Shown: piece by piece, positions 1-11,792 of the stretch
Numbering within the stretch: position 1 is the stretch's first letter
How the letters are laid out: the number at the start of each line of letters is the position of its first letter
Origin: Corylus avellana
Taxonomy: Eukaryota; Streptophyta; Magnoliopsida; Fagales; Betulaceae
Direction of reading: 5' to 3'
DNA length: 64,000 bases
Assembly (NCBI RefSeq): GCF_901000735.1
Contig: NC_081544.1
Coordinates: forward strand, 23,489,900-23,553,899
Notes under the pieces: model-generated
What the model saw: only the letters and a program-made list of their open reading frames with translations
Database searches by the model: none
Told to the model about the DNA's origin: nothing
Program-made: the position numbers and the translations under genes

Positions 1-30
1 GTTTTTTTTTTGTTCTCTACCTCTATGCAG

Positions 31-3000
31 CACAAAACAACCAATACACGAAGCATCTTGCAAAGATTTTGATCCACCTTTCTTGGTGTTTGCAAGAGTG
101 TGTTTCGGCTTCCGGTGCTCCGTCCAATGTTTACGAAAAGGCTGTTAATGCCGTCTACATCTCATCTGTTTTCTTGAAGCACTTGATCGAAAATGCCAAA
201 AACGATGACATTGAGGAGTTATATCTGTCCCTGGATGAAAAAGAACCTATTCCAAAGGATTTTATTCAAGGTAATTGATTTGTAATTGGGCATAACTTCT
301 ATATATTGGTTACTCTCTTTGGTTTGAAATGGTACGATTATTAATGGAAAAGATAAAAATATGTAGTGATCTTCCCGTAATGACATTTACTATATATTAG
401 AGGCGGCACAGCTTTAATGTTTTGTTTTGAGCCTTGTCTTGTGTATTTTAGCTGCTTGTTTGATGGCTATCTTTTCTATTTATTGAAAAAAAAAAAAAAA
501 AAAAGCATTGTGGGCCTCAAATTAATGTGTTTTATATGCAGATGAAAACATCGAGAATCTTGTTGTGCGTAGTGTGCTTAGCTTTATCAGCTCAGTAGAT
601 GTGAGGTACATGTGAGACTATTCTATTGGTTTTTGATGGTTGAAAATTATATATTTTGTTCCCCTGATTATTTGTTTGTGTCTTCACAAGTCCCAACACG
701 TATTTCCTACACTTGGAGCTGCTTAATTTCATGCTGATTGCAATGTCGACTCAGCTTCTTTGTGGGCCATCTCCGGGACCAAAAGATGTGAACCCATTTA
801 TTGATGCAGCAATGGTTCAGGTTACAAGATTTTCAGCTTTATTAGTTAGCTCCAAATCTCCAGATATTTTCAATATATTGCCGGTGTCTTAGATTGTTAC
901 TGCTATTTTCAGGATGGCTCTTTGGTTAGTTTGGTTGTGCGAAAACTTCTGCTCAATTACATCTCTCAACCTCCCTTCAAAAGTGCAACTTATTCCATAT
1001 TTTATGAAGGAAGTCAGCCTAGTGTTCTTCAAAGAGTCGGTTCTGCAGCTGGTATGCTGGTTTCTTTGATTCTCATATTCTTTCTATTTTGCTCCTACGA
1101 GCTTTAACTGGGAGTGCTACTGATAACAGATCAAATAGCATTATCTTGTGCTTTGTCTTCCATCAATTGTCCCAATCTTTTGCACCTTAATGTTTCTTTA
1201 GAATACTTTCACATCCTTTTCACCAATGCAAGATGATTTTTTTGAGCAATGTTCAAGGCTTACATCACTGACAGAAGCTTCTGTGGACATTGTACTCTTT
1301 TTCTTTGCAGCCAATTTTGTCTTATTGCCATTGAGTTATTTGGGCAGTTCAAGAGGTGAAGGTTCAAGAAGTCCATTGGCGGACTGCAGTCTCCTTGTGC
1401 TTCTTGTTCTCATTCATTATCATAAATGTGTTGTGAGCAACGAGTCCGTGACAGAGAGAATTGTTGATAGTGCTACTTCAGATTCTCTTCTGAAAGAAAA
1501 TACACATTTTTCTGACAACCCTTACTGCAAGGCTTTGGAAAATGCCACGGATTTTGAATGTATGATACTAAATCTCATTTTTCAAATTTTTTTTTTTAAA
1601 TTGCCAAGGCTGTCTTTGGTAAATCAGTGCCCTGCTTTGCAGTTGACCGTATAGATGTTGAGGGGAATGCACATATTGGTCCTGTAGTGAGGTTACCTTT
1701 TGCTGCTCTGTTCGATACTCTGGGCATGTGAGTGTGTATGCTTCCTTCTGTATCAGTGTTTGAGAGTTTAGACTTACTACTTGAGTTATATCATGTGAGA
1801 TTACTCTGATTTTATCTGTGCTAGAATTTATTTTTGGGTTGAAATTGGATTTACACTTTTCAGTACATAGATTTCACTTGTTTTCTGTATGTTATCTAGG
1901 TGATACAGCATTCAGTATGATAATGAATTCAATGACATTTGAATGAAGTGTACTATGTTGCACCTACCATTTGCATTCATCAGCTGACCATATTTGGTTA
2001 AAATAGACTAATTTCATTAGCTTTCTTGATTACTACCAAATGAATCTTAATTATATTTTACCTTGTGCAATGTCTGCCGTGATTTGTCTTTTATGCTGGG
2101 TAGTCAGCAACTTAGTTCACCAATCTTGTTTTAGATTATCATGCATATCTTAATAGTGTTTAGGCTACTTTCCTTCTTATCCTGGGTTCAGAGGGTTGAA
2201 ACCCTAGTTCTATGAGTCATTTTTATAGCGTCAAAACCCTAGCATTTGAAATCCAGGGTTCTTTTTCAGATTCTATCTTTGCCACTAGTGACATGGAAGC
2301 TTCATTCTTAAATATATTAATATTTTGCAATCGAAAATTTGTGTGCGTAAGAACCTGATATGGTTCAAGTCACAGCCATAGTCTTTATATTCTGGAAATA
2401 TAAGAAGTTCTCACATCAAACAACAGAGGAATAGGTGTTGAACATATTTTTTTAATTGGTATGTCAGATATGCACCTGGTGGGCTTTGAACTCACATCTT
2501 CACCTTTCACCCCATCTCTTATGGGGAAAGGAGGTGTCATTTGAGTTAGAGCTCATTGGCCGGTGGTAAAGAAACTTGAAGAAGCTTTGCTGAACCTTAT
2601 CCTGATAAAGATAGGATTACTCTTATTTAATTTTCAACAGGAAGAACAGTAAAATATGTATCATTATTTGGCTGCTTTTATTGCTAGGTGTACCTAGATT
2701 GTTGTGGCCATAACAATGAAGGTTGGAGCTATTTGGTACTTGCTGTTATTTTTCTTGTATTATTGTTAGGAAAATGTTTCTAACTTGTAAGGATACGAAT
2801 TTTATCATGTGCTTTCTCAGGGTTTTGAATTTCATTGCATTTTTTTATTTTTTTTATTTTTTTATGTAGTTTTTTTTCCCTTTGGAGCTATAATAATATT
2901 TGAAACTGAAAGTATAAGTATGGTTCTAGTTTCTCTATCTTGTACAAAAATCAGAGATCATAAGATTGTAATAATTTAGGGTTTTGATGCTGCAGGTGCT

Positions 3001-6000
3001 TGGCTGATGAGGCTGCTGTCCTTTTGCTTTATTCATTACTGCAGGGGAACTCAGACTTTTTGGAGTATGTCTTGGTGCGGACTGATTTGGATACATTGGT
3101 ATGGAGAAGCTGTTTAAGATTTTCAAAAGTATATAAAGAATGTTATATATTTATCATATATAAGTGGTGCAAAGAGCTTATGAAAACAGTTGTTGTCACT
3201 CTCTTTAAATATTATATTTTTAGATATATCATGTAAGTACTTATCAAAAATAAAAAAAATAAAAAATATGATATAAGTAATTTGCTCACCCTTGTGCTCA
3301 ATTAAGTTCTTAGATTATATTTAATCAAGCAATCTGGTGTATTGTGTTTACTACTGATGTGGCATAGGTGCGGCAAAGCCTGATTCTGGTCTATGTTTTT
3401 GTGATGAAATTAACAGTTGATGCCCATTTTGGAAGCTCTATATGATGCACCTAGGAGGACAGCTAATCAAATCTACATGTTGCTGATTATACTTCTGATA
3501 CTAAGTCAGGATTCTTCATTTAATGCAAGCATTCATAAGTTGGTAAGGATTGCATCTATTTGCCATTTGGCTTTTAGATAAGGATTGAATTTAATTTAGA
3601 TTGTGTGGACAGATTCTGCCTGGTGTCTCATGGTACAAAGAACGCCTCCTTCAGCAGACATCTCTTGGTTCCCTGATGGTCATTATTCTCATAAGGACTG
3701 TGCAATATAATCTGTCTAAGTTGCGGGTAAGTCTTTAATGATCCATATTGCTGATCTGCTTATGTTCTACTTTTATGGTGACTTTATTGAATACAGTGTG
3801 TGCTGTAGCAGGCTGCATCTTTAACTTGAATTGAATTCAATTATGTGAAAATCCTTTTGGAAATATTCCACCATCTGAGGCCTGAGATTTGATATAATTT
3901 ATTCAATTTGCCAATGTCCATTACAAGTGTTCGTTTTGATAGTTACGTACGAGTCAAGCACCTATATGAGATTGAACTTGTGACCTTACCCTCCTTCCAT
4001 TTTTTATGGTGGGAGTAGATGTTTGGTTTGAAGGCTGTTGACGTACAAATGTATTGATGGATATATCAATTCAGACCTTTTTGCTAAGGGATGACAATGT
4101 GGTGTCTTCCTTAATCTAATCCCCTAGAAAATCCTCTACCATAAAGCCCCAAACCTTGGCTGGATATTTGTACTTCACCCATACCTGCCCCTAACCAGGT
4201 TAGGTCTATCCAGAACCCGTCCTAGAGGGCTGAGACTAGATGAGTTATGCAATTAATTGCTTTCTTTGGGTTCACTAAAGAATTAATGCATATATGCACC
4301 AATGCATACTAATTCTATATAGAAGATACCAGGCAATATATCAACTGCCATCCCAACCTGAAATAGGTTTGTAATCTTAATTCTGAAACCAATCCTAGCC
4401 ATAAAATTCAGTCAGTTCTTTTTTCTTATAAGCGAATACTGTCCATCCCACCTTCGACCCTTATTGGCTACTGTTCTTTGGACAAAATAGCATACCCTTC
4501 CACAGGTGTGTATGGAGGGTGAGTTCAGGGGTTCAGAGCCCGTACAAGTGTGTATGGTTGTATTTACCTATTCCGAAAAGAAAAAAAAGCCCTCTGATAG
4601 ATTGAATAGTTATTTAAAAATTTGACGTTTCACAACAACATTTCAAAAACAGTTTCCATTAATGTTTTCTTATAAGCATTTCACATCAAAGATTTTGTTG
4701 ATGTGTAGCTGGATATCTAACTTTTAGCGAAATTCTTCCCATTATCATTTTTAAAATGTTCTATTGTACAGGATGTTTATCTCCATACAACTTGTCTAGC
4801 AACATTGGCAAACCTGGCACCTCATGTCCACCGTTTGAGTTCATATGCATCACAGAGGCTGGTCAGCCTTTTCTTTATGCTCTCGCGCAAGTAGGTTACT
4901 TCTGTTCCTTTTTAATTTTGCCAAACTTCATACTTATGTTCATATGTCATTATCTTATGATTGTTTCCTTTAATGTAATCCTGGATTTAGGTATAACAAA
5001 TTAGCAGAGCTACGAGATAATAAGGTGCATATAGCCAAAGGCGACTCAATAAACTCTCTTTCAGATGATATGGTCTGTAACAGTTACAATTACAAATTTT
5101 ATGCTATTTGGATGTTGCCCCTCCTTATACTTTATTTTGTTTGGCTAAGCAAGATGATTTTTGTTGCAGTCGACAGAGTTACATATATATACGGATTTCC
5201 TGAGACTTGTTCTTGAAATTTTAAATGCAATTTTGACTTATGCCTTGCCAAGGAATCCTGAGGTATCATCTTTTGGTTGAGGATTGAAGTGAGATAAATC
5301 TTCTTTAATTTCACATTTACACCTTTCATATTTTCTGAATTCCTCACTGTATGAAATGAGGCAGGTCGTATATGCTATAATGCACAGGCAGGAGGTCTTT
5401 CAGCCATTCAAGAATCATCCACGCTTCAACGAGCTGCTTGAAAACATTTATACTGTATGCTCCCTCATATTTATTGGAAATATTTTTGTTTATTCTTTGT
5501 CTTGGCAATCTTGCATTTTGTTACATGGCAAGCTTAGGTTGTAGGTTACTTACCCAACATTGTTTGATTTTATGCTATGCTTTCCTGAGTGCATTTGAAA
5601 TTCATTTTCTCTTTTGGCTCTTTAGGTATTAGATTTTTTTAATAGTCGCATGGATGCCCAAAGTACAGATGGTGAATGGTCAGTAGAGAAAGTACTACAA
5701 CTCATAATTATTAACTGCCGATCTTGGCGGGGTGAGGGAATGAAGGTAATGGAAATGGAAAAAGGATGGTAGAATTAGTGGTCCAGTCTAAACTGGGAAT
5801 GTTATCCAAAGGATTAACATGCCGTTGTTCTCACAGATGTTCACGCAATTACGCTTCACTTATGAACAAGAGAGTCATCCGGAAGAGTTCTTTATTCCTT
5901 ACGTGTGGCAGCTAGTTTTATCCCATTGGTATTGTTCCTGCATCCTCTCCAAGTACTATTTTATAAAATTCTACTCAACTAAGCCATGATCCAACTGCGC

Positions 6001-6808
6001 TGCATGATCATGTTGGTTTTTGAATTTCGTAACCTCATTTGAATAATTATCGCGGAGGTTCATTCCTCATTTCTAATAAACTGGAGGTCGCATGTCCGTT
6101 TTAATGAATCTTGTTTTGATTTTTAGTTTTTTCATTTGTCTGCTATATGCGGTTCTTATATGTATCACTGATTCCTTTGTTCTTTCCTACTCCCTTTCTT
6201 CAGTGGATTCGGCTTCAATTCAGAAGTCATAAATTTGTTTCCAGTTGATCCACCTGTAGAAGTAAGTATCTGGATACATTTTTATGAAGTTGACTTATAA
6301 TCTAATAGTGTAGTTAGATATCTTTTCTAATAGAAGTTTAATAATTATGTTCCTTTTACTTTTAAACATGTGGGTTGAATATATACATATGCACATATAT
6401 ATCAAAATATAAATAAGAGTGAGAGATAGCCTTAGGAAATAGTAAGGAGCTTTTGATATATAATATATGAATTTTTTTTTTTTTTTTTTTTTTCAGAAAT
6501 AGAACTTTGACTCTAGCTTTTTCCTAGTATGAAATATCTCTTAACAATATTGAAGCAGATGGCTAGGTGCAAGGAAATTTAGTCTAGTAATATTATAATC
6601 TTCTTTCTCTGTACTTATCAAAAAAGAAAAAGAAAAGAAATCTTCTTTCTCTTTAATGTATGCTACCGGTTTCCTTCACATATCGTTTGATTGTTATTTT
6701 GCATGACACACTAATTCTTGGATGCAGAAGCAAGAAAATGAAGAAGTGGTAAGTAGTAAGTACCAAAATGGAGAGTTGAGCATGCACGGACTTCTCCTTG
6801 ATCCGTAG
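31..6808 (+). CDS. Dymeclin homologue, 3' 17 exons (5' end outside window)
   Basis: Join of 31..270, 542..605, 691..820, 913..1051, 1311..1559, 1643..1727, 2996..3098, 3417..3542, 3613..3726, 4772..4890, 4991..5072, 5170..5262, 5365..5454, 5626..5745, 5837..5928, 6204..6261 and 6728..6808. All inner junctions are GT-AG and the phases match throughout. The product is about 660 residues with no internal stop, ending at TAG 6806-6808. I recognise the plant dymeclin family from stretches such as [35 protein letters not shown] and the late [20 protein letters not shown]. Animal dymeclin (DYM) is a Golgi-associated protein involved in secretory traffic; the plant role is less defined. The N-terminal part, roughly 60-70 residues judged from family length, lies before base 1. 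It converges on ELIP copy 1, with about 700 bp between the stop codons. Confidence is high for the family and good for the exons. Confidence 0.9.
2447..2570 (-). mobile_element. Probable tRNA-derived SINE in dymeclin intron
   Basis: Read on the minus strand, an A-box-like block (CTAACTCAAATGACACC, near 2535-2552) is followed about 50 bases later by a B-box-like block (GTGAGTTCAAAGCCC, near 2478-2494). The sequence then ends in an A-rich tail (the T run near 2447-2453 on the plus strand). This layout is typical of plant tRNA-headed SINEs. I could not define target-site duplications, so the ends are approximate. It differs from the other SINEs in this window. Confidence 0.45.
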
Positions 6809-7507
6809 GTGGTGCAATATATAATATCACCACCAGAAAGATTCATGTTAATTGGTGCATATGTAAATATATGAAATAGTAGAATATGTATTCTTCTCAT
6901 TCTTTCTGTTCATATGTTTGCTACACTGTAGAGGCCCTTTTCCACACGGAAATTTGAGATAATCTATGTAATGAATAAGAGATGACGCTTATTAACCGAG
7001 AAAAGAAAATAATAATAAGAGAATTAGAGCCGATGCTCAATTCTACTTCAATACGGTTGTTGGAGCTCAATTTACTCAACTTCATTCCATTGGTTTGAGT
7101 GTATGAAGTCTTGGAGTAGTAGCAAGGTTGGATATGGATGTATTAATTCAAATTGAATTGCGATATAACGTACTATTGCAATCCACTTGTGCATTTTATA
7201 GTCAACGTTAGACGCTTTGCTATATTGCAACATTAAGCATTAAATTAGATAGAATAGTATCAATTGAGCTTGTTTTACTGTCATGCGACAATCCACGACG
7301 ATTTTAGATGGATAAATGAAGAGCACCTTCAAAGGCTATTAAAATTTCTTCATTCGTTATAGATGTAAAGGTGTACGCTGAGATTTCCCATTTGAATTGA
7401 TAAATTCCTATGCTTTGATTCACTGAAATTGGTTTACACTATTTACTTCCGAAGTACATGGAACTATATTGTTTTATTCATCGGTTCTAAAGTAGCAAAA
7501 TCTGAGT
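6809..7507. other. Convergent intergenic spacer, dymeclin / ELIP copy 1
   Basis: This 0.7 kb stretch lies between two converging 3' ends and must hold both 3' UTRs. It is AT-rich, with AATAAG/AATAAT-like words but no clear single polyadenylation signal. I see no coding potential, RNA gene or transposon end. The same spacer recurs at 22506-23204 almost unchanged. Shorter, diverged relatives of its last part lie 3' of ELIP copies 3-5. Confidence 0.6.
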
Positions 7508-8275
7508 CTACACAAGGGTTCCACCCTTCACATACTCGGTGAAAGCGAGTGCAACCAAACCCAACATGGCAAACCTCCCATTCCACATCTCAGCATCTGA
7601 AGTCATAAACCCTTTTGACTTGGACTCCACGCTCACCCCTTTGAACAAAGGAATCAGAGATGCAAATGATAGCAGAATGGTGGTTCCTACGAACCATGGG
7701 ATCCCGCCGTTAGATATCTGAGTAAACACGTCCTGGCCCCTGGATAGCTCTACCGCCATTGCTGCAACGAAGCCAACCATGGCTAGCCTGCCGTTGATCC
7801 TCTCCGGTGCGGGCCCACTGAATGCCAACACGTCAGAGAACTTCGTGCTCACCTGCTTATACCAAAACACGTTGTCAAATCAAAATGCATGGTACAACGA
7901 CGGTGTACAAATGGTTATATCCTACAGCACTAGAGTTATTTCTACCTTAGGTTTAAGTGGCGCCTGTGGTATCGGTGGTGGAGTAGCCGCAACAGGTGTT
8001 GGCTGCTCTTGCTTGTCTTCCTGTAAGCCAAGGAAATGGACGGTTAGGATCATTTCTTGCACTTGGTTAAGCTATAACCTGAGAAAATAATAATAATAAT
8101 AAGAGAAGCTTGAGACTCTACGTACCTCTGCCATGGACCGCACACGCACGGTAGCATTCCTAGGCAAACGTCGCACATAAGTACTGGGAAGAAACTGGTT
8201 CACCCTAGACCCAGTGGCCAAACGGGTCACAGGGGTGGCCAAGTAGGATTGCATTGCAGCCGAAGTAATCATCAT
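7508..8275 (-). CDS. ELIP: Early light-induced protein, chloroplastic (ELIP copy 1)
   Basis: Complement of join(7508..7852, 7946..8020, 8126..8275), 189 aa, three exons all in phase 0 with GT-AG introns. Residues 1-50 are rich in Ser, Thr and Arg and look like a chloroplast transit peptide. Residues 51-75 form a Pro-rich linker (exon 2). Exon 3 gives the three-helix domain: helix I about 92-115 with ERINGRLAM, helix II about 128-147, helix III about 163-183 with EMWNGRFAM. The paired E-x-x-N-G-R motifs are the chlorophyll-binding signature of the LHC/ELIP superfamily. ELIPs sit in thylakoids and are thought to bind free pigment and protect against excess light, cold or dehydration. The first of two adjacent ATGs was chosen; the second would remove only one residue. 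A TATA box lies about 110 bp upstream and a G-box about 195 bp upstream. Confidence 0.93.
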
Positions 8276-8383
8276 GAATGCTTAGTGGAACAAATGCTAA
8301 ATTATGTAGTGGAGAAATGTGAACTTGGAACTAATGCCTATTTGTGAGTGTGGATATCGCACTTCCACGAGAGTACGAGTGCG

Positions 8384-8473
8384 TATATATAGTGTGCCAG
8401 GGCAGGCAGAGGGGTGGATATTTAGGATCCACGTCCTCCTATATACATTTTGAAAAGCTCATTGGTTCACGTG
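8384..8473 (-). promoter_or_regulatory. ELIP copy 1 core promoter: TATA box and G-box
   Basis: On the minus strand TATATATA lies at 8384-8391, 109 bp before the ATG. CACGTG (G-box) is at 8468-8473, next to an inverted CCAAT (ATTGG, 8461-8465). G-boxes bind bZIP, PIF and HY5-type factors, which fits light or stress control of ELIP genes. Binding itself is inferred. Confidence 0.6.
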
Positions 8474-8683
8474 GGTTCGTTTGTCCACACATGATGCTGT
8501 AAGCGGCGTGGCCCTCAAAAGCACCGCTGCATTCCACTTTGTGAGTTTGTGGCCAAAATGGTTCCAAGCTTTCTCTTTTCAACGGACTAGTACATTCCAG
8601 ATTTTACCCCTCACAGATTATGTGGCTCAGTTTTCTGTTGTTGGCCAATGGGGCTAATTTTATCTAGAATAGAATTAATTGAA

Positions 8684-9341
8684 GGGTTAAATACCTCATA
8701 CTTTCTTGGGGTTTTGTTAACTTTATTATTTTTTTTTTTTGGAATTTTATTTTTATCACAGGAAGTTCTTGTGATTTTGATAATAGACCAAGTTAGTCAT
8801 CCGTCAGTTAACCGTTAGTTGACTTAACGGAATTCTACGTAGACCAATCAAATGTTGACACGTGACACCTATTTAATTTTTTTTTTAATTAAAAAAAATG
8901 TATTTTCGAAAAAAAAACAAACAAAAAAGAAAAGAAAAACAATTGGGGGTGGCTTGGCCATTTGGGGGTGGCCGAAACCACCCCCAATGGTGGTTGGAGG
9001 TGGTTTCGGCCACCCCCTAAGCTCCATGAAGGTGGCCGAGCCACCCCCAGGACCCACTGGGGGTGGTTTCGGCCACCCCTTGGGCACCAAAGAGCCACCC
9101 CCAATTGTTTTTTTTTTTTTTGAAAATACTTTTTTTTTTATTAAAAAAAAATTAAATAGGTGCCACGTGTCAACATTTGATTGGTCCACGTGGAATTTCG
9201 TTAAGTTAATTAACGGTCAATTGACGGAGGACTAACTTGATCTATTATCAAAACCACATGGACCTCCTGTGATAAAAATGAAACTCCAAGAAGAAAAAAA
9301 TAAAGTTGGCAAACCCCAGGGAGGTATGAGGTATTTAACCC
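8684..9341. mobile_element. Mutator-like MITE with 9-bp target-site duplication
   Basis: This 658 bp element begins GGGTTAAATACCTCATAC and ends in its imperfect complement (GTATGAGGTATTTAACCC). The long terminal inverted repeats run about 200 bp per side. It is flanked by a perfect 9-bp direct repeat TTAATTGAA (8675-8683 and 9342-9350), the duplication size typical of Mutator-like elements. It codes for nothing; the apparent Gly/Pro-rich frames are shadows of the palindromic core, rich in GGGGTGGC and GCCACCCC. The paralogous locus at 24369-24377 has one copy of TTAATTGAA and no insert, so the empty site is visible here. The insertion is therefore younger than the split of the two copies, unless it was cleanly lost from the other. 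Confidence 0.85.
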
Positions 9342-9343
9342 TT

Positions 9344-9600
9344 AATTGAATTCTTTCTTGAGGAAACTGCTTCAGAGCCTATAAAAGGACAAGCTGGTAA
9401 TGAACTTTGTCGACTAATATCAGAATGTAAATCTCAACCAAACAAACATATACAATCAACATTTCAATAGGATTAGAGAGTAACAGTACCTTGCCAATAT
9501 TCAAGATCTCGTTATCATGATTATGTCCGTAAACATTTCCGGTATCAAAGATCCTTGTATAAGTTGGGAAGATATCATACAGTGTGATATAGTGGAAAAC
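9344..9600 (-). pseudogene. AKR exon scraps fused to LINE sequence (behind ELIP copy 1)
   Basis: 9344-9378 matches the start of exon 3 of the intact AKR gene at 55344-59148, in the same orientation. After an intron remnant, 9490 to about 9550 matches the end of exon 2 (..NHDNEIMIGK region) with small indels. Inside exon 2 the match stops at the word ATCAAAGA. It continues as plus-strand sequence resembling the LINE at 57949-57980 (GTATAAGTTGGGAAGATATC). That word occurs in both parents, suggesting a microhomology join. The same fusion is found behind ELIP copies 2 and 3. Nothing here can encode a working enzyme. Confidence 0.7.
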
Positions 9601-9729
9601 TAAGTAACCACAATAGAAGCATCTTGCTTATTCTTCTGACCAAAAAGCATGTACGCTTGAGAAAGATAAAACTTAATTCTCTAATTTGATAATAATTCAA
9701 TTGAGTTTCTGTTTTAGCTAACAAACTAA

Positions 9730-9772
<43 letters not shown>

Positions 9773-10918
9773 AAAGAAAAAAAATACTTGTAGAGAAAGT
9801 AAATATAATCCTAGTAGCAATAGTAAACCTAGCTAATCTTAATAAAGAAATGAAATCATTAAAGTAAATCTAATCATATTAAAGAAAAGAAATAAAGTCC
9901 TAATAAAAAAAAAATCTATAAATAAAATCCTAATCAAATAAAATTAAATCATAATTCTAAAATAGAAAATTAAATATAATTGAAAATCAATTTGAATCAT
10001 GACAAATAATTCCTTTTATACTTCCATTGTGTGAGAATGAGTAAAATTATGATCAAACGACACTGTTCCAATATTATTTTTGACATTTTTCTTATTTTCG
10101 TTTTCACCGAAAATATATGTAAATGTCATCCTACATCAAACACCCCCACTTGAAAAAAACTCGTCCTTGAGTTTTCTTTGGGACATGGCACGCGTGGCTC
10201 CTTCGAAGAAATGTAGTTGGAGAAATCTACATAAATATCACCAAGACACAATTTTTCCTTTTTGTCTACTCCATAAAAATTCCTCCTACGATTTCTAGCT
10301 CTTGGATGCCAATTTTGGTGCTGATCATGATGAGTTGCACCTGTGGTTGGGGAGGTTGTGCTTGTTCTTCCACTGGTGTAGATGTTGGAACCAATGATTG
10401 TGGCTGCACATATTTTTTCTCTGATGGCAACTCTACTTTTTCAACCAAATTAACAGTCTCCACATCCTTTTCACCATAATTAATATTTTCTTCATAGGTG
10501 AAGTGCCTATTTGAAGATTTATATGAATATGGTTACGGACAAGTCGAATGTGATCGACTTATATCATCATCAAAGTACTTGTCAACAAAAGGAATCTAAA
10601 CGGGTTTCACTTGGATGCCATCGTCATCCTAGGAATCATTGTCCCTCTGATTCCAAAGAGAACCCATCTGCATGTGTTCCAATGTCTCCCACAATTGGCG
10701 CAACTTCTGTTGTACCATTTGCTGGAACTCTTGCAATTCGGCTCTCCAAACAATCTCTGATCGCTTGATGTATCGTTGGTAGTTGGATCTTAAAACACCT
10801 CTCTAACGAACGACTTTGTTATAGAAGTTGTTATTGTAGTACAAGTTGGCCATCGAATCCGGATAATGCCGGCTCGGATACCCCATGAATTCGGCTTTCA
10901 AAAGAGCCCCCTCTCCTA
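9600..10918 (-). mobile_element. Retroelement leader/gag-like remnant, decayed (copy 1)
   Basis: This AT-rich stretch (9600-10130) is followed by minus-strand reading fragments with stops, including 10266..10463, a 65-residue open piece rich in Pro, Gln and Val. The related copy at 24626-26084 runs further and contains a word resembling a primer-binding site (GTATCAGAGAAGG, minus strand, near 25990). A Met-rich leader reading follows it. That arrangement suggests an LTR-retrotransposon 5' region, perhaps Ty3-like, but no protease or polymerase is present. It holds CA and TA microsatellites (9731-9771). The family assignment is weak. Confidence 0.4.
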
Positions 10919-11019
10919 CTGAAGCACTACAAGGGGGTGAACAGGTCTTTGGGGCGTTTGGAGTCCAAAATTTTCAAAGATCTAAAGTGGGAATATTTGT
11001 TGTAGCCAGTGGAGCTTTT

Positions 11020-11610
11020 TTCGACCCTAAAGGTGTCGACGCTAATAGTCCGACCCTAATGATCAAATGTTTGATTATCAGGGTCCACTTAAAAGTCGAC
11101 CCTAATGATCACTTTTAGCGTCCACTTTATCGACCCTAAAAGTCACAATGTTTTGACCCTAAAGATGATGTACACGGAAGCGAAAGTCGACCCTAATAGG
11201 CAAGCATTAGGGTCCACTTTTAGTTAACCATTAGGGTCCACTTTGTCGACCCTAATGGTCCTTAAAAAAAATAATAATAATAACTATCAGCGTCCAAACT
11301 AAAGTGGACGCTGATAGTTAACCATTAGCGTCCACAAAGTGGACCCTAATGGTCCTCAAAATTTTTTTATTTTTTTATTTTTTAAAAAAAAAAAATTAAC
11401 TATCAGCGTCCAAACCAAAGTGGACGCTAATAGTTAACCATTAGCGTCCACAAAGTGGACCCTAATGGTCCTCAAAAATTAAAAAAATAAATAAAAAATA
11501 AAAAAAATAAAAAAATAAAAAATAAAAAATTAACTATTAGCGTCCAAACCAAAGTGGACGCTAATAGTTAACCATTAGCGTCCACAAAGTGGACCCTAAT
11601 GGTCCTAAAA
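11020..11610. repeat. Left subterminal repeat block of the CACTA-like element
   Basis: A roughly 125-bp module with TTAGCGTCCAC, AAAGTGGACGC and TAACCATTAGCGTCCACAA recurs at about 11280, 11400 and 11530, separated by A/T runs. Each module can fold back on itself. Such blocks bind transposase in known CACTA elements; that role is inferred here. Confidence 0.7.
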
Positions 11611-11626
11611 AAATTAAAAAAAAAAA

Positions 11627-11792
11627 TCTGCGATCGATCGCACTCCAAGTGCGATCGATCGCAGTACCAGTAGGTTTTCGACATTTTGCGATCGATCGCA
11701 GTTGGAGTGCGATCGATCGCAAAATATAAAAAACCTACTTGAAAACTCTCTGGTACTGCGATCGATCGCACTCCAAGTGCGATCGATCGCAG
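11627..11792. repeat. Repeats of the palindrome TGCGATCGATCGCA
   Basis: The 14-bp perfect palindrome TGCGATCGATCGCA, or its GTGCGATCGATCGCA variant, occurs six times in three pairs, each pair separated by a short spacer such as CTCCAAG. Open frames across it are a by-product of the repeat and are not proposed as genes. Confidence 0.75.

Noticed and set aside
7539..8090. Plus-strand frames opposite the ELIP exons (60 and 103 residues)
   Set aside because: They are antisense shadows of the ELIP coding sequence, recurring in each copy because the ELIP exons are conserved.
8852..9235. Open frames of 106-127 residues on both strands, rich in Gly, Pro and Trp
   Set aside because: They run through the inverted repeats and GGGGTGGC core of a MITE, and mirror frames appear on both strands. 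They are repeat artefacts.
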